This document shows, piece after piece, positions 43,106-50,559 of a DNA stretch of 64,000 nucleotides (its first letter is position 1; each line of letters opens with the position of its first letter). This stretch comes from Streptomyces geranii. Its GTDB lineage: Bacteria > Actinomycetota > Actinomycetes > Streptomycetales > Streptomycetaceae. Where the stretch lies: positions 1-64,000 of the forward strand of contig NZ_PJME01000013.1 in the NCBI RefSeq assembly GCF_002954775.1. The letters are read 5' to 3'. Both the position numbers and the translations under genes were made by a program. Below the pieces are notes generated by a model that was not told the origin of the DNA, made no database searches, and saw only the letters and a list, made by a program, of their open reading frames with translations.

Positions 43106-43277
43106 GTGCCCTGCGGCGGGCGGGCGCCGGTGCGGTCGGCGGTGGGCCGATGAGCGCGGGCGTGCGAACCGCTGCTCGCACCGGCCCGGACGGCGTCGGG
43201 CCCGGTGTGCGGGACGTGGCAGCGGCGCGGGCCGTCGGCCACCCGGCGTGGGGAGCGGGTCGATGAGCGTCACGCGG
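42984..43277 (+). repeat. Diverged duplication of the 3' end of the OCD-like gene
   Basis: The end of the OCD-like gene (from GGGCGCGCGAACCG near 42986 to the ATGAG at 43102) resembles 43161-43267 (from GGGCGTGCGAACCG to the ATGAG at 43263). Each copy ends in GGGGAGCGGGYCGATGAG, so a stop/start overlap has been duplicated. Similarity is clear but imperfect. Confidence 0.7.
43102..43266 (+). CDS. Small duplication-derived ORF (54 residues)
   Basis: Linked by ATGA overlaps to the gene on each side. Its second half (VRTAARTGPDGVGPGVRDVA and later AWGAGR) mimics the C terminus of the OCD-like protein (RTARTGPED, GVQDAA, RGAGR). No domain. It probably arose by duplication of the gene junction and is kept because it preserves coupling to the FAD oxidase. 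Confidence 0.35.
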   Translation: MSALRRAGAGAVGGGPMSAGVRTAARTGPDGVGPGVRDVAAARAVGHPAWGAGR

Positions 43278-44426
43278 GCGGAGGTCGTCGTGATCGGGGG
43301 CGGGGTGATGGGCGCCAGCATCGCCTATCACCTGGCCCGGGCCGGTGTACGGGACGTGGTGCTCGTCGAGCGGGACGAACTGGCGTCCGGGTCGACCTCG
43401 CGGGCCGCCGGTGGGGTGCGGGCGCAGTTCTCCGACGAACTCAACATCCAGCTCGGGGCGCGCAGCCTGGAGGCGTTCGGGCGGTTCGGGGAGGAGATCG
43501 GGCAGGACATCGGGCTCCACCGGGTCGGTTACCTCTTCCTCCTCTCCACACCCGAGGACGTCGCCTCCTTCGAGGCGGGCGTCGCGCTGCAGAACGGCCT
43601 CGGCGTGCCCAGCCGCATGCTCACGCCCGCCGAGGCCCGCCGCCTCTCCCCGCTGATCACCACCGACGGCCTGCTCGCGGCGGCCTACTCGCCCGACGAC
43701 GGCCACTGCACCCCCGAAGCGGTGGTCCACGGCTACGCCGCCGCGGCCCGGCGCCACGGCGCGACCGTCCTGCGGCACACCGAGGTCACCGGCATCGAAC
43801 GCGACGGCGAGAACGGTGAGGGCGACACCATCGAGGCCGTCGTCACCGACCGGGGACGGATCGCCACCGACACCGTCGTCTGCGCGGCCGGCGCCTGGTC
43901 CCGGGCCGTCGGCGCGATGGCGGGCGTGGACCTGCCCGTGGACCCCCTGCGCCGCCAGATAGCGGTCACCGAACCCGTCCCCGGACTGCCGCCCACGCTC
44001 CCCATGACCATCGACTTCAGCAGCAGCCTCTACTTCCACACCGAGGGACCCGGCCTGCTCCTCGGCATGTCCGACCCCGACGAGACGACCGGCTTCGCCA
44101 CCGACACCCACGACCGCTGGATCCCCCGCCTGTACGAGGCGATGGAACACCGGGCGCCCGCCCTGCTCGACCTGCGCCGCACCGGCGGCTGGGCGGGCCT
44201 GTACGAGATCACCCCGGACCACAACGCCCTGATCGGCGAGGCGACTTCGGTCTCCCGCCTCCTCTACGCGACGGGCTTCTCCGGCCACGGTTTCCTCCAG
44301 GGACCGGCGGTCGGCGAGGTGGTCCGCGACCTGTACCTCGGCCGCGTACCCTTCGTCGACATCAGCCCCTTGAGCGCCGGCCGTTTCGCGGCCGATGCCC
44401 TGCGCCCGGAGGTCAACCTCGTATGA
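43263..44426 (+). CDS. FAD-dependent amine/imino-acid oxidase (DAO, sarcosine/pipecolate oxidase-like)
   Basis: 387 residues from ATG 43263. The FAD motif VVVIGGGVMGASIAYHLARA is at residues 8-27, followed by STSRAAGGVRAQFSDELN and the C-terminal GLYEITPDHNALIG and GFSGHGFLQGPAVGE motifs typical of the sarcosine-oxidase-beta/PIPOX group. The substrate may be pipecolate or saccharopine-like, given the neighbours. It overlaps the next gene by 4 bases. Confidence 0.85.
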   Translation: MSVTRAEVVVIGGGVMGASIAYHLARAGVRDVVLVERDELASGSTSRAAGGVRAQFSDELNIQLGARSLEAFGRFGEEIGQDIGLHRVGYLFLLSTPEDVASFEAGVALQNGLGVPSRMLTPAEARRLSPLITTDGLLAAAYSPDDGHCTPEAVVHGYAAAARRHGATVLRHTEVTGIERDGENGEGDTIEAVVTDRGRIATDTVVCAAGAWSRAVGAMAGVDLPVDPLRRQIAVTEPVPGLPPTLPMTIDFSSSLYFHTEGPGLLLGMSDPDETTGFATDTHDRWIPRLYEAMEHRAPALLDLRRTGGWAGLYEITPDHNALIGEATSVSRLLYATGFSGHGFLQGPAVGEVVRDLYLGRVPFVDISPLSAGRFAADALRPEVNLV

Positions 44427-45478
44427 CCGAGCTTCACTTGTGGCTGCGCCACGAGACCCGCACGACCGAACGCCGCACCGCCGTCGTCCCGTCCGACGCC
44501 CGGCGGCTCGTCGAGGCGGGCGTGCGCCTGACCGTGGAGGAGTCCCCGCAACGGATCTTCCCGATCGAGGAGTACGAGGCTGTCGGCTGCGGCGCTGCCG
44601 ACGGCGGGTCCTGGGTCTCCGCCCCCTCGGACGCGGTGATCGTCGGTCTCAAGGAACTCCCCGACGAGCCGGGCGAGTTGCGCCACCGGCACATCTTCTT
44701 CGGGCACGCCTACAAGGGCCAGCCGGGCGCGGCCGAGCTGCTGACCCGCTTCGTCGCCGGGGGCGGGGCGCTGCTGGACCTGGAGTACCTGGCCGACGAA
44801 CAGGGCAGGCGGCTGGCCGCCTTCGGCTTCTGGGCCGGATATCTGGGAGCCGCCCTCGCCGTGCTCCAGCACCGGGGGACGCTGACAACTCCCCTGCAGC
44901 CCACCACCAAGGACGCCCTGGAGGCCGAACTCCGGGCGCCCGGAACCCGGTTGAGCGCGCTGGTGATCGGCGCCCTGGGCCGCAGCGGCCGGGGCGCGCG
45001 GGTCGCGCTCGACGAGGCCGGGATCGACCCCACCTGCTGGGACCTCGCCGAGACCCGCGACCTCGACCGACCGGCCCTGCTGGCACACGAGTTGCTGGTC
45101 AACACCGTCCTTACGACCACCCCGGTCCCGCCCTTCCTCACGGACGCGGACCTGGACACCCCCGGCCGCCGTCTGCGCACCCTCTCGGACGTCACCGTCG
45201 ACGTCGGCTCGCCGATGAACCTCCTCCCGGTGTACGACACGGCGACCACCTGGGACGACCCGGTGCGCCGCCTCCGGGACGAGCCCGCGCTCGATCTGAT
45301 CGCCATCGACAACCTGCCGTCCCTGCTGCCACGCGAGGCCAGCGCGGACTTCTCGGCGGACCTGGTGCCCCAGCTCCTCGACTTCGAGGTGGGCGGGGCC
45401 TGGGGGCGCTGTCTGGACCGGTTCCATCAGGTGTGCCGTGAACTCGGCATCGTCAAGGAGGAGTTGGACCATGAGTGA
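44423..45478 (+). CDS. Saccharopine dehydrogenase, L-lysine-forming type (LYS1-like)
   Basis: 351 residues. The N-terminal AlaDH/PNT-type domain has RHETRTTERRTAVVP and GLKELPDE, and GHAYKGQ. K77 and H95 coincide with the catalytic Lys77 and His96 of yeast Lys1. It interconverts lysine plus 2-oxoglutarate with saccharopine using NAD(H). Together with the following gene it forms a split version of the bifunctional animal/plant AASS enzyme. It overlaps the next gene by 8 bases. Confidence 0.85.
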   Translation: MTELHLWLRHETRTTERRTAVVPSDARRLVEAGVRLTVEESPQRIFPIEEYEAVGCGAADGGSWVSAPSDAVIVGLKELPDEPGELRHRHIFFGHAYKGQPGAAELLTRFVAGGGALLDLEYLADEQGRRLAAFGFWAGYLGAALAVLQHRGTLTTPLQPTTKDALEAELRAPGTRLSALVIGALGRSGRGARVALDEAGIDPTCWDLAETRDLDRPALLAHELLVNTVLTTTPVPPFLTDADLDTPGRRLRTLSDVTVDVGSPMNLLPVYDTATTWDDPVRRLRDEPALDLIAIDNLPSLLPREASADFSADLVPQLLDFEVGGAWGRCLDRFHQVCRELGIVKEELDHE

Positions 45479-46649
45479 GCGGGTCCCCGCGAGCGGCACC
45501 GTCCACTGGATCGGCGCGGGCCTGTCCACGGGTGGCGGCCTCGCCGCCCTGTGCGACAGCGACGCCGTGCGCGATGTACGCGTGTGGCACCGCACGGTCG
45601 ACCGTGCCGCCGAGGCCCTCGCCCACCTGGGCCTCACCGGCCGTGCCGAGCCCCGCGCCTACACCCTCCCCGCGCTCACCGCCGAACTCGCCCCCGGCGA
45701 CGTGGTCGTCTCCATGCTCCCGGCCCCCGAGCACGCCCCGCTCCTCGCGGCCTGCGTCCAGGGCGGAGCGCACTTCGCCTGCTCAAGCTACGTATCGGAG
45801 CCGGTACTTGAGCAGGTACCGGCAGCGGAGACGGCAGGCCTGGTCGTCCTCACCGAGTGCGGGCTCGACCCGGGCATCGACCACCTCTTCGCGCACAGCC
45901 TGGTCACCCGCGCCGAGCACACGATCGGCGCCGGCACTGCGGCCTCGTACCGCCTGACCTCCTACTGCGGAGGCATCCCGGCGGTGCCCAACGACTTCAG
46001 GTACCGGTTCAGCTGGGCACCCGCAGGAGTCCTCAACGCCCTGCGCTCGCCCGCCCGTTACATCGAGGACGGCGGCGAGACGGTCGCCGACCGGCCCTGG
46101 GAGGTCACGCGCCCGCACGTGATCGACGGCGAGACCTTCGAGGTGTACCCGAACCGGGACAGCCTGCCGTTCGTCGGCCAGTACGAGCTGCCGGAGGCGT
46201 GGAAGGCGGAGTCCTTCGTCCGGGGCACCCTGCGGCTGGACGGCTGGCTCAGCGCCTGGGACTCCGTCTTCGCCGAGCTGAAGGGCGGCGACGACGAGCG
46301 GATCGGCCCGCTGGCAAGGGAGTTGGCGGCGCGCTATCCGACGACCGACGCGGACCGCGACCGGGTGGTGCTGGCGGTCTCCCTCGAAGTGGACGCGGAA
46401 GGGGAGGGGGAGGGTGGCTCGGGGCGGCGGAACTGGTCCGGCCGGTATCTCCTCGACCTGGAGGGCGACGCGGCCGAGAGCGCGATGGCCCGCTGTGTCT
46501 CCCGCACACTCGCCCTGGGTGTCCGGCACATCCTCGACGGCTCGTTGCCACCGGGCCTCAGCCGCGCCGCCGAGACGGCACGGCGTTCGGAGGAGTGGCT
46601 CGGTGAACTCGGCGGGGAGGGACTGGAGTTCAGGCTCACCGTCGGCTGA
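45471..46649 (+). CDS. Saccharopine dehydrogenase-like, glutamate-forming type (LYS9-like)
   Basis: 392 residues from ATG 45471, inside the end of the LYS1-like gene. The N-terminal Rossmann segment is TVHWIGAGLSTGGGLAALC, and the saccharopine reductase core includes CSSYVSEPV, ECGLDPGIDHLFAH and SYCGGIPAV with the substrate-binding segment. It should split saccharopine into 2-aminoadipate-6-semialdehyde and glutamate. Position after the LYS1-like gene supports a lysine catabolic direction. Confidence 0.85.
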   Translation: MSERVPASGTVHWIGAGLSTGGGLAALCDSDAVRDVRVWHRTVDRAAEALAHLGLTGRAEPRAYTLPALTAELAPGDVVVSMLPAPEHAPLLAACVQGGAHFACSSYVSEPVLEQVPAAETAGLVVLTECGLDPGIDHLFAHSLVTRAEHTIGAGTAASYRLTSYCGGIPAVPNDFRYRFSWAPAGVLNALRSPARYIEDGGETVADRPWEVTRPHVIDGETFEVYPNRDSLPFVGQYELPEAWKAESFVRGTLRLDGWLSAWDSVFAELKGGDDERIGPLARELAARYPTTDADRDRVVLAVSLEVDAEGEGEGGSGRRNWSGRYLLDLEGDAAESAMARCVSRTLALGVRHILDGSLPPGLSRAAETARRSEEWLGELGGEGLEFRLTVG

Positions 46650-46684
46650 CGGCGGCACGCTCCCCGCCAACTGCCCAGCGGCAG

Positions 46685-47908
46685 CTAATCGGTTACGGCC
46701 TCGTGCACCAGCCGCCGCAGGTCCTGCCAGTAGGTCTGGCTCGTCCGGTGTCGTACCTGGGTCATGAACTGCACCGTCAGATCACGGCTCGGGTCGACCC
46801 AGAAGGTCGTCGTCGCCACCCCGCTCCAGCCGTACGTACCGAGGCCGGTCGGGGCCAGGGTGCGCTCCGGGTCGATCACGACCGAGACGCCGAGGCCGAA
46901 GCCGACGCCCGCGTTGCCGGGTTCGTCGTGCGGACGGGCGCCGAAGGCGCGCAGGTCGACGCCGCCGGGCAGATGGTTGGAGGTCATCAGGGCCACGGTC
47001 TCGGCCGACAGGACGCGGACGCCGTCGAGTTCGCCGCCCCGGCGCAGCATCTCCATGAACCGGTGGTAGTCATGGGCGGAGGCGACGACACCGCCGCTGC
47101 CGGACAGGAAACGGGGCCGGCACTTCAACGGCAGACCGAGGGTCGGCTCGATCCCGCCGTTCTCGGTCTCCCCGTACAACTCGGCCAGCCGGTCGGTCTG
47201 TTCGCCGCTCAGCCAGAAACCGGCGTCGGTCATGCCGAGCGGGCGGAAGACGCGGTCGGTGACGAACTCGTCGAGCGGCTGCCCGGACACCACCTCGATG
47301 ACCCGGCCGAGGACGTTCGTGGCGACCGAGTAGTTCCACTGCGTGCCCGGCTCGTACTGGAGCGGCAGCCCCGCGTACACCGAACAGGTCTCCGCCAGTG
47401 TCGTGCCCGGCACCACCGACGACTCCAGGTTGGCCTCGCGGTAGAGGGCGTCGACGGGGTGCGAGTGGTAGAACGCGAAGGTGAGACCCGCCGTGTGGGT
47501 CAACAGGTGCTTGACCAGGAGGGGTTGGGCGGGCCGGGTGGTGAGGTCGTCGCCGGAGCCGCTCACGTAGACCTGCGGGTCGGCGAACTCCGGCAGGAAG
47601 CGGGAGACCGGGTCCGTGAGCGAGAGCCGTCCCTCCTCCATCAGGGTCAGCGCGGCGACCGAGGTGACCGGCTTGCTCATGGAGTAGATCCGCCACAGCG
47701 TGTCGGCCTCGACCGGAAGGCCGGCCGCGATGTCGCGCCGGCCGTGCGTGGTGAGGTGCGCGACGCGGCCCGCACGGGCCACGGACACGAGGAAGCCGGG
47801 CAGCCGTCCCTCGTCCACATAGTGGGCGAAGTGCTGGTCGAGGCGGTCGAGCGCCTTCGCGTCCAGTCCGACCTCGCTCGGATCGACCTCTTGTCGCAGC
47901 TGTGCCAT
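46685..47908 (-). CDS. Serine hydrolase, class C beta-lactamase family (esterase-like)
   Basis: 407 residues without a signal peptide. The catalytic S-x-x-K is SMSKP (near residue 77) and Y-x-N-like YSV is in NYSVATNVLG (near 193). A HGRRD region and AGLTFAFYHS follow the EstB type. It is cytoplasmic by lack of leader, so an esterase or peptidase is more likely than a true beta-lactamase. It is convergent with the lysine operon and downstream of a TetR/MFS pair on the same strand, with a 54-base gap. Confidence 0.88.
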   Translation of the reverse strand: MAQLRQEVDPSEVGLDAKALDRLDQHFAHYVDEGRLPGFLVSVARAGRVAHLTTHGRRDIAAGLPVEADTLWRIYSMSKPVTSVAALTLMEEGRLSLTDPVSRFLPEFADPQVYVSGSGDDLTTRPAQPLLVKHLLTHTAGLTFAFYHSHPVDALYREANLESSVVPGTTLAETCSVYAGLPLQYEPGTQWNYSVATNVLGRVIEVVSGQPLDEFVTDRVFRPLGMTDAGFWLSGEQTDRLAELYGETENGGIEPTLGLPLKCRPRFLSGSGGVVASAHDYHRFMEMLRRGGELDGVRVLSAETVALMTSNHLPGGVDLRAFGARPHDEPGNAGVGFGLGVSVVIDPERTLAPTGLGTYGWSGVATTTFWVDPSRDLTVQFMTQVRHRTSQTYWQDLRRLVHEAVTD

Positions 47909-47962
47909 CGTTCCCCTCCGGTCGCTTGAAGTGCCGTCCTGTCATACCCCGACAGGACCACC

Positions 47963-49351
47963 TCAGGCCTCAGACCCCCCATGGTGACGCAGGGGGCCCA
48001 CAGTCGTCGCCCTCCGGTCACCCACGTCCGGCAGTTTCCGGGCGGCCAGTAGGCCTACAAGTGCGGTACCCGCCAGCACGGGCAACGCCACCCGCAGCCC
48101 GTCGGTCACGGTGGCGAGCGTCGCCGCCACGGCCACCCCGAGGACCGGCCCGACGTTCATCGCGGTCTGCTGCAACCCGCCCGCCACCCCCGCCGACCCG
48201 GCCGCCGCCTCCCGTACGACGACGGCCGTCGCGGTCACCATCACGGTCCCGAAACCCGCTCCGAGCAGCAGAAACCCGCCGCCGACCGCCATCATCCCGG
48301 CCGCCCGGAACAGCCCGAGCACCCCGAGCGCGAGCAGCGCCAACGCGACCGCGGTCGTCCGCCGCGCCCCGTACCGACGCATCGCCACGGCGGCCAGCGG
48401 CGCCCCCAGCACCATCGCCGCGCCACCCGGCAGCGCGGCCAGACTCGTCCGCAGCGGGTCCATGCCCAGCTCGTCCTGGAGCACGAAACTGGCCACGAAG
48501 AGTGTGCCGAACATCGCAGCGGACGCGGCCACGAGAATGCCCAGCGCGGCGCCCACGACCGCCGACCCGAGCACGTCGGGCGGCAGCAGCGGGTCGGCCG
48601 TACGCCGTTCATGGCGTACGAGGAGGAGGCCCGCCCCGGTCGCGGTGAGCAGCCCGAGTGCGGCCGAGGCACTCCAGCCGTGCTCCGGGACACCCACGAG
48701 CGTGTGCACGAGGCAGGCGAGGGCCAGCGCGAGCAGGGCGGCCCCGGGGAGGTCGAGCCGCCCGCGCCCTCCGGCCGGGGGAGTGGCCCGGGGCGGGCCC
48801 TGCGGGCGTACGGCCAGTGCCAGGACGCCCAGCACCAGCGCCGGTACGACGTTGAGGAAGAACACCGACCGCCAGCCCAGGTGGGTCACCAGCACCCCGC
48901 CCACCAGCGGACCGGCCGCCGCCGCGACGCCGATCGCACTGGTCCGCACGGCGATCGGCATCCCCAGCCGGTCGGGCGGGAACGCGGCACGCAGCATCCC
49001 GAGGGTGGCGGGCTGGAGCAGCGCGCCGAACACCCCCTGGAGGACCCGCAGTCCGATCACCCAGCCCACCCCGGACGCGACCCCGATGCCCGCCGACACC
49101 GCCCCGAACCCCAACACCCCGATGGCGAAAAGCCGTTGATGCCCGTACCGGTCGCCGAGCCGCCCGGCGAACACCAACAGGCTCGCCACCGCGATGAGAT
49201 ACCCGGTGCTCGTCCACTGGACCTCGGCGAAGGAGGCGTGCAGATCGCGTTGCAGGGTGGGCTGCGCGATGGTCAGCACGGTGCCGTCGAGAGCGACGAC
49301 CACCGCCCCGATCACACTGCTCGCCAGCGCGACCCGACGATGTGCGCTCAC
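47963..49351 (-). CDS. MFS transporter, DHA2 family
   Basis: 462 residues from GTG 49351, overlapping the TetR stop by 4 bases. About 14 membrane helices; motif A is AGRLGDRYGHQRLF, and VLQGVFGALLQPATLGMLR is typical of the EmrB/DHA2 group. It is translated with the upstream TetR regulator and so is probably an efflux pump under its control. The substrate is unknown. Confidence 0.9.
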   Translation of the reverse strand: MSAHRRVALASSVIGAVVVALDGTVLTIAQPTLQRDLHASFAEVQWTSTGYLIAVASLLVFAGRLGDRYGHQRLFAIGVLGFGAVSAGIGVASGVGWVIGLRVLQGVFGALLQPATLGMLRAAFPPDRLGMPIAVRTSAIGVAAAAGPLVGGVLVTHLGWRSVFFLNVVPALVLGVLALAVRPQGPPRATPPAGGRGRLDLPGAALLALALACLVHTLVGVPEHGWSASAALGLLTATGAGLLLVRHERRTADPLLPPDVLGSAVVGAALGILVAASAAMFGTLFVASFVLQDELGMDPLRTSLAALPGGAAMVLGAPLAAVAMRRYGARRTTAVALALLALGVLGLFRAAGMMAVGGGFLLLGAGFGTVMVTATAVVVREAAAGSAGVAGGLQQTAMNVGPVLGVAVAATLATVTDGLRVALPVLAGTALVGLLAARKLPDVGDRRATTVGPLRHHGGSEA

Positions 49352-49920
49352 CGCTCCTCCGGCCCGAGGTGCGCGTCGAGGGCCGTACGCAACAGGGGCG
49401 CGAAGTCGTCTGCACCAGTGGTGAGTTGCAGGCTGCCCCAGCTCCACAGCTGGGCGATGCCGTAGAGGTTCGCCAGCAACGCCCCGGCGACGAGCCGGGC
49501 ATCGGCGTCCGGCCGCGCCTGCCCGACGAGGTCCACCAGCAGGGCGAACACGGGCAGACTGGCCTCGCGCAACCCCAACTTGCCGCTCTCCAGCAGATCG
49601 TGACGGAACATCAGCTCGTGCATGCCCCGGTTGGCGAGCGCGAAGTCGAGATACACGCGCCCGAGCGTCCCGATCCGCTCGCGCGGCCCCGCCGTACTCC
49701 CCTCGATCGCCCGCGCCCCCTGCGCCGCCAACTCGGTGAAGCCGCGGCGGGCGATGGCCGACAGCAGCTCCAGATGGGTCGGGAAGTAGCGCCGGGGGGC
49801 GCCGTGGGAGACACCGGCGCGGCGGGCGATCTCGCGGAGGGTGAGCGCGTCGATGCCTTCGGCGGTCACCAGGTCGACGCCGACGTCGATGAGGCGGGTG
49901 CGCAGGGAGTCATCACTCAT
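49348..49920 (-). CDS. TetR-family transcriptional regulator
   Basis: 190 residues from ATG 49920 (a GTG at 49926 is in frame and possible). HTH: RTRLIDVGVDLVTAEGIDAL then TLREIARRAGVSHGAPRRYF. The C-terminal domain is of the TetR_C_33 sort. Two copies of an 11-base near-palindrome lie at and upstream of the start codon. Coupled to the MFS gene behind it; likely autorepressor of an efflux operon. Confidence 0.9.
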   Translation of the reverse strand: MSDDSLRTRLIDVGVDLVTAEGIDALTLREIARRAGVSHGAPRRYFPTHLELLSAIARRGFTELAAQGARAIEGSTAGPRERIGTLGRVYLDFALANRGMHELMFRHDLLESGKLGLREASLPVFALLVDLVGQARPDADARLVAGALLANLYGIAQLWSWGSLQLTTGADDFAPLLRTALDAHLGPEER

Positions 49921-49955
49921 AGACACTGTCTACCAGGGGGGAGTAGACAGTGTCT
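49921..49955. promoter_or_regulatory. Twin TetR operators (AGACACTGTCT / AGACAGTGTCT)
   Basis: AGACACTGTCT (49921-49931) and its exact reverse complement AGACAGTGTCT (49945-49955, inside GTAGACAGTGTCTAC) are 24 bases apart. The first abuts the TetR start codon, and the second faces the divergent flavoprotein gene. Confidence 0.7.
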
Positions 49956-50015
49956 ACTGTTGCCTGTTCACACTGTATCCGGAATGGATGGTGCGGAAGC
50001 GCCGTTGATCGAGGC

Positions 50016-50465
50016 ATGACTCAGGACGACAAGCAGGACGACACCCAGGACGTGCTCCTCAAGCTGCTCTCCGAGTACGACGGCGGAGTGCTGACGACCC
50101 TCAAGGCGGACGGCCGCCCCCAGCTCTCGAACGTCAACCACACCTACGACCCCGACGAACGCACCATCCGCATCTCGCTCACCGACTCCCGCGCCAAGAC
50201 CCGCAATCTGCGCCGGGACCCCCGCGTCTCCTACCACGTGACCAGTGCCGACCGCTGGGCGTACACCGTCGTCGAGGGCACCGCCGACCTGACGCCGGTG
50301 GCACAGGACCCGAACGACGAGACCGTCGAGGAACTGGTCCGCCTCTATCGCGCGGTACGCGGCGAACACCCCGACTGGGACGACTACCGCACGACGATGG
50401 TCCGGGACGGGCGGCTTGTGCTGCGGATCAGGGTGGAGCGGGCGTACGGGCTGCCGCACCGGTGA
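50016..50465 (+). CDS. PPOX-class (F420- or FMN-dependent) flavoprotein
   Basis: 149 residues, split beta-barrel pyridoxamine-phosphate-oxidase-like fold: GGVLTTLKADGRPQLSNVNH, ISLTDSRAKTRNLRRDPRV and VEGTADLTPV. This pattern is typical of the small actinobacterial F420-dependent reductases of the TIGR03618 sort. It is divergent from the TetR/MFS operon and may share its operators. Substrate unknown. Confidence 0.85.
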   Translation: MTQDDKQDDTQDVLLKLLSEYDGGVLTTLKADGRPQLSNVNHTYDPDERTIRISLTDSRAKTRNLRRDPRVSYHVTSADRWAYTVVEGTADLTPVAQDPNDETVEELVRLYRAVRGEHPDWDDYRTTMVRDGRLVLRIRVERAYGLPHR

Positions 50466-50559
50466 CCCCCCGTCAGTCTGTCCGCTCTGCCGCTAGGGTT
50501 GATCCACAGTGCGGTGCAACGGCCGTGCGGGGCGCGGGAGACGGGGAGCGTGCGGGATC

